Origin: Mesorhizobium escarrei | GTDB taxonomy: Bacteria; Pseudomonadota; Alphaproteobacteria; Rhizobiales; Rhizobiaceae | NCBI RefSeq assembly: GCF_935825525.1 | Contig: NZ_CAKXZT010000119.1 | Location: 51,354 to 115,353 of the forward strand | DNA: 64,000 bases | Direction: 5' to 3' | Shown here: one piece after another, positions 61,519-64,000 of the stretch | Layout: each line of letters starts with the position of its first letter | Position numbering within the stretch: position 1 is the first letter of the stretch | Notes under the pieces: model-generated | Told to the model about the DNA's origin: nothing | The model's input: only the letters and a program-made list of their open reading frames with translations | Database searches by the model: none | Position numbers and translations under genes: made by a program

Positions 61519-62781
61519 ATGCGGTACAGGCATTTCCTCAAACTAAAGCGCGTCGCGTTTGACTGGGCGACGCGCTTTAGCGTTGTTGTTTTTGTGCATG
61601 TTATCGCAAAACCGCTGCACACTTTTGCGCGACATGCATTGCTGGCGGGCGCCGTGGCGCTTCCGGCGCTGGGCGGTTCCGCTCTCGCCAATCCGACGAT
61701 CGTGTTCGACCTGGAGAATGGCAAGATCCTCCAGCACCAGGAGGCTTTCAAGCGCTGGTATCCTGCCTCGCTGACCAAGCTGATGACCGCCTATGTGGCG
61801 TTTCGTGCGATTGCCGCGGGCGAGGTCCAGCTCGATTCGCCGATCAAGGTCACGAAGCGTTCCGCCAGCGAGCCGCCGAGCAAGATGGGATTCAAGCCGG
61901 GCTCGGTCATGCGGCTCGACAACGCGCTGAAGATGATGCTTGTCAAATCGGCCAACGACGTTGCCATGGCCGTCGGCGAGAACATCGGCGGTTCGCAGGC
62001 CGCTTTCGCCGAGCGCATGAACGCCGAGGCGCGCCGGCTCGGCATGACCGGAACGCATTTCGTCAACCCGAACGGGCTGTTTTCGCCGGACCAGTATACG
62101 ACCGCGCGCGATCTCGGCTTGCTGGTGATGGCGATCCGCACGGAATTTCCACAATATGCCGCATGGTTCTCGATCGAGGGCCTGGCCGTCGGCAAGAAGC
62201 AGATCGCGAATTACAACCTTCTGATCGGCCGCTATCCCGGCGCCGACGGCATGAAGACCGGTTTCGTCTGTCCGTCGGGCTTCAACATGATTGGCTCGGC
62301 AACACGCGACGGGCGCACGCTGGTGGCGGTGGTGCTTGGCGAGAAGTCGGCCATCACCCGCGCCGAGACCGTGGCCAGGTTGCTCGACCACGGCTTTGCC
62401 ACGACGACACGGGGCTGGCTGACGGTGGCGGCGCTGCCTTCCTATGGCGACACCACATCGGTTAACGACTTGAATGACGAGATTTGCAGGAAGAAGCCGG
62501 CTAAGGAGCAGTCGGAAGCCGCCGTCCCCGTCGGCGACAAGAAGGCGCCGAAATCGCCCTACCAGAAAAAGCTCGACGCGCCGACATTGGTCGCGGTCGG
62601 CCTTGGCGGCGCCACCGGGCCGATACCGAAAGCCATGCTCGATGCATCAGGCCGGGAATTTGCCGACGTGCCGCTGCCGAGCTGGCGGCCCGACCTGCCG
62701 CCGCCGCCCGGTGCCGAGCCGGCAGTGATCGGTTCCGCTGCCGCGGCGCAGAACGTCAAGCCGGCCAAGGCCATGAACTAG
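61519..62781 (+). CDS. D-alanyl-D-alanine carboxypeptidase (class A PBP, DacA/DacF type)
   Basis: About 420 residues. The penicillin-binding active site is complete: S-x-x-K as SLTK (in WYPASLTKLMTAYVAF), S-x-N as SAN (MMLVKSANDVAMAVGENIG) and KTG in GADGMKTGFVCPSGFN. The mature protein starts at NPTIVFDLENGKILQ after the signal-like segment ALLAGAVALPALGGSALA. It trims peptidoglycan pentapeptides in the periplasm. The C-terminal 110 residues are proline- and alanine-rich. The start is uncertain: ATG 61519 or 61447, GTG 61594 or TTG 61639 are in frame, and the 5' part coincides with two palindromic repeats (61543-61638). The CobW gene follows 4 bases later. Confidence 0.88.
   Translation: MRYRHFLKLKRVAFDWATRFSVVVFVHVIAKPLHTFARHALLAGAVALPALGGSALANPTIVFDLENGKILQHQEAFKRWYPASLTKLMTAYVAFRAIAAGEVQLDSPIKVTKRSASEPPSKMGFKPGSVMRLDNALKMMLVKSANDVAMAVGENIGGSQAAFAERMNAEARRLGMTGTHFVNPNGLFSPDQYTTARDLGLLVMAIRTEFPQYAAWFSIEGLAVGKKQIANYNLLIGRYPGADGMKTGFVCPSGFNMIGSATRDGRTLVAVVLGEKSAITRAETVARLLDHGFATTTRGWLTVAALPSYGDTTSVNDLNDEICRKKPAKEQSEAAVPVGDKKAPKSPYQKKLDAPTLVAVGLGGATGPIPKAMLDASGREFADVPLPSWRPDLPPPPGAEPAVIGSAAAAQNVKPAKAMN
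61543..61638 (+). repeat. rhizobial-type palindromic repeat pair at the 5' end of the carboxypeptidase gene
   Basis: CTAAAGCGCGTCGC (61543-61556) and GCGACGCGCTTTAG (61567-61580) make a perfect 14-base stem with a 10-base loop. Next, TGCATGT-TAT-CGCAAAA (61595-61611) pairs with TTTTGCG-CG-ACATGCA (61623-61638). The combination closely resembles an intergenic repeat common in rhizobial genomes (recollection). Here it lies in the region that would encode the N terminus of the carboxypeptidase. Confidence 0.75.
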
Positions 62782-62785
62782 CCTG

Positions 62786-63901
62786 ATGAGCAGCGGCTTT
62801 CCCATCGCTGTTTCGGTGCTGACCGGTTTTCTCGGCGCCGGCAAGACGACGCTGCTCAACCGGCTGCTCAGGGATCCCGCGCTCGCCGACACCGCGGTCA
62901 TCATCAACGAGTTCGGCGAAGTGGCGATCGACCATCTCCTGGTCGAACAGGCTTCCGACGGCATCATCCAGCTTTCCGACGGCTGTCTCTGCTGCACGGT
63001 GCGCGGCGAACTGGTCGACACGCTGGCCGATCTCGTCGACCGACTGCAGACCGGCCGTATCGCCCGGCTTGCCCGCGTCGTCATCGAAACCACCGGCCTT
63101 GCCGATCCGGCGCCGGTGCTGCAGTCGATCATGGCCCATCCGGCGATGGTCCAGGCTTTTCGGCTCGACGGCGTCATCACGCTGGTCGACGCGGTCAACG
63201 GCGACGCGACGCTCGACGCCCATGTCGAGGCGGTGAAGCAGGTGGCGGTCGCCGACCGCATCGTGCTGACGAAGGCCGATCTGGCCACTGATCGGCGCGA
63301 TGTCGAGGCGTTGCGGGCGCGGCTGCGGCAGATCAATCCGGGTGTCGAGCTGCTCGACGCCGGCGACAGAAGCACCGATGCAGCGGCGCTGCTCGATTGC
63401 GGCCTCTACAATCCGGCAGCCAAGTCCGCTGACGTGCGGCGCTGGCTGGGCGAGGAAGCCAGCCATGATCACCACCATCATGGTGACCATGGCGATCATG
63501 ACCACGGCGACCACGACCGCGATCATCGGCACGATTCCCGCGTGCGCTCCTACTCGCTGGTTCATGACGGGCCGGTGCCGTTTTCGGCGATCGAGATGTT
63601 CCTCGACCTGTTGCGATCAGCACATGGCGAGCGCCTGCTGCGCATGAAGGGCGTCATCGAATTGCTGGAAGACCCGTCGCGGCCGCTGGTCGTCCACGGT
63701 GTACAAAAGTTCCTGCATCCGCCGGCGCGGCTGCCGTCCTGGCCGGACGGCCAACGCGGCACAAGGCTGGTGCTGATCACGCTCGACATGCCGGAAGATT
63801 ATGTCCGCCGGCTGTTTGCCGCCTTCACCAACCGGCCGTCGATCGACACACCGGACCGCGCGGCGCTGGAAAACAACCCGCTGGCGATTGCCGGGCGGTA
63901 G
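62786..63901 (+). CDS. CobW/COG0523-family GTPase, metallochaperone-like
   Basis: A 371-residue G3E GTPase. It has Walker A GFLGAGKTTLLNRLL (about 14-28), IINEFGEVAIDHLL, the metal-binding CxCC in LSDGCLCCTVRGEL near residue 72, ETTGLADPAPVLQSI (Walker B region) and TKAD for guanine binding. Between the GTPase and the C-terminal CobW_C domain is a histidine-rich linker near residues 229-250 (HDHHHHGDHGDHDHGDHDRD), which binds metal, usually zinc. Members insert or handle zinc or cobalt. It starts 4 bases after the carboxypeptidase stop. No Zur-like box was seen upstream. Confidence 0.92.
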   Translation: MSSGFPIAVSVLTGFLGAGKTTLLNRLLRDPALADTAVIINEFGEVAIDHLLVEQASDGIIQLSDGCLCCTVRGELVDTLADLVDRLQTGRIARLARVVIETTGLADPAPVLQSIMAHPAMVQAFRLDGVITLVDAVNGDATLDAHVEAVKQVAVADRIVLTKADLATDRRDVEALRARLRQINPGVELLDAGDRSTDAAALLDCGLYNPAAKSADVRRWLGEEASHDHHHHGDHGDHDHGDHDRDHRHDSRVRSYSLVHDGPVPFSAIEMFLDLLRSAHGERLLRMKGVIELLEDPSRPLVVHGVQKFLHPPARLPSWPDGQRGTRLVLITLDMPEDYVRRLFAAFTNRPSIDTPDRAALENNPLAIAGR

Positions 63902-63949
63902 AGGCTTTTCGTCCAGTGTTGGTGATTAGCGAAAGCCGAAGCGACATCC

Positions 63950-64000
63950 AATCTCCCCCCTTGCGGGGGAGATGTCCGGCAGGACAGAGGCCGCGTTGGC
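63950..64000 (+). repeat. GGGGGAGAT palindromic repeat, third copy (cut by right edge)
   Basis: ATCTCCCCCCTTGCGGGGGA, then GATGTCCGGCAGGACAGAGG, is the same unit as the pair at 3215-3385, on the plus strand. It continues to the window end, so its full length is unknown. It follows the CobW-type gene by about 50 bases. Confidence 0.85.

Overview
The window reads as chromosome of a GC-rich alphaproteobacterium of the Rhizobiales, most like Mesorhizobium or a close relative. Reasons: dense head-to-tail catabolic operons with many periplasmic-binding-protein ABC importers, several Gfo/Idh/MocA dehydrogenases and TIM-barrel sugar isomerases, a DUF768-like small protein (a family I associate with Mesorhizobium), and palindromic GGGGGAGAT-type and CTAAAGCGCGTCGC-type intergenic repeats. 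The assignment rests on family resemblance, not on a search. I see no rRNA, CRISPR array, prophage or complete insertion sequence. There is one tRNA gene.

Layout. (1) 1-2680, minus: iron(III)/phosphonate-type ABC importer (binding protein plus fused permease cut by the left edge). (2) 3397-15081, minus: two sugar modules end to end. The upstream module (aldolase, PfkB kinase, ABC importer) diverges from a DeoR-type regulator; the downstream module (two TIM-barrel isomerases, Gfo/Idh dehydrogenase, hydrolase, ribulose-phosphate 3-epimerase-like protein, ROK kinase) is preceded by the C-terminal stump of a lost permease. (3) 16274-27835, mostly plus: Gfo/Idh dehydrogenase, esterase, LacI-type regulator, PfkB kinase with a GatZ/KbaZ-like protein (tagatose 6-phosphate branch), then DapA-like aldolase, GntR regulator and a complete sugar ABC importer. 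(4) 27952-35878: a TetR regulator diverging from a paoABC-type molybdenum aldehyde oxidase operon whose tail (carboxymuconolactone decarboxylase domains, a truncated Atu4866-like gene, an alpha/beta hydrolase) is decaying by frameshifts. (5) 35986-44014, plus: two flavin reductases, a luciferase-like monooxygenase, a polar amino-acid-type ABC importer, an SDR, and a scar joining a RidA-like 5' end to an aldo/keto reductase 3' end, then a GntR regulator. (6) 44297-58698: a variant inositol-type cluster: RpiR regulator, SDR, iolE, iolD, iolG, aldehyde dehydrogenase, HpcH/HpaI aldolase, 2-hydroxyacid dehydrogenase, two more Gfo/Idh dehydrogenases and a ribose/fructose-type ABC importer. (7) 59202-64000: tRNA-Arg(CCT), small proteins, M20 amidohydrolase, D-Ala-D-Ala carboxypeptidase and a CobW/COG0523 GTPase, i.e. 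housekeeping-like flank.

The most notable result is in region 6. A dyad TGCAA-N6-TTGCA (44278, 49007, 54465; the first with one mismatch) lies upstream of the RpiR gene, between the divergent iolD and iolG genes, and upstream of the ABC importer. This suggests one regulon under the RpiR protein. The cluster has iolD, iolE and iolG but no iolB, iolC or iolJ; instead it carries a class II HpcH/HpaI aldolase, an aldehyde dehydrogenase and a 2-hydroxyacid dehydrogenase. A non-phosphorylating route below the IolD step is a testable possibility.
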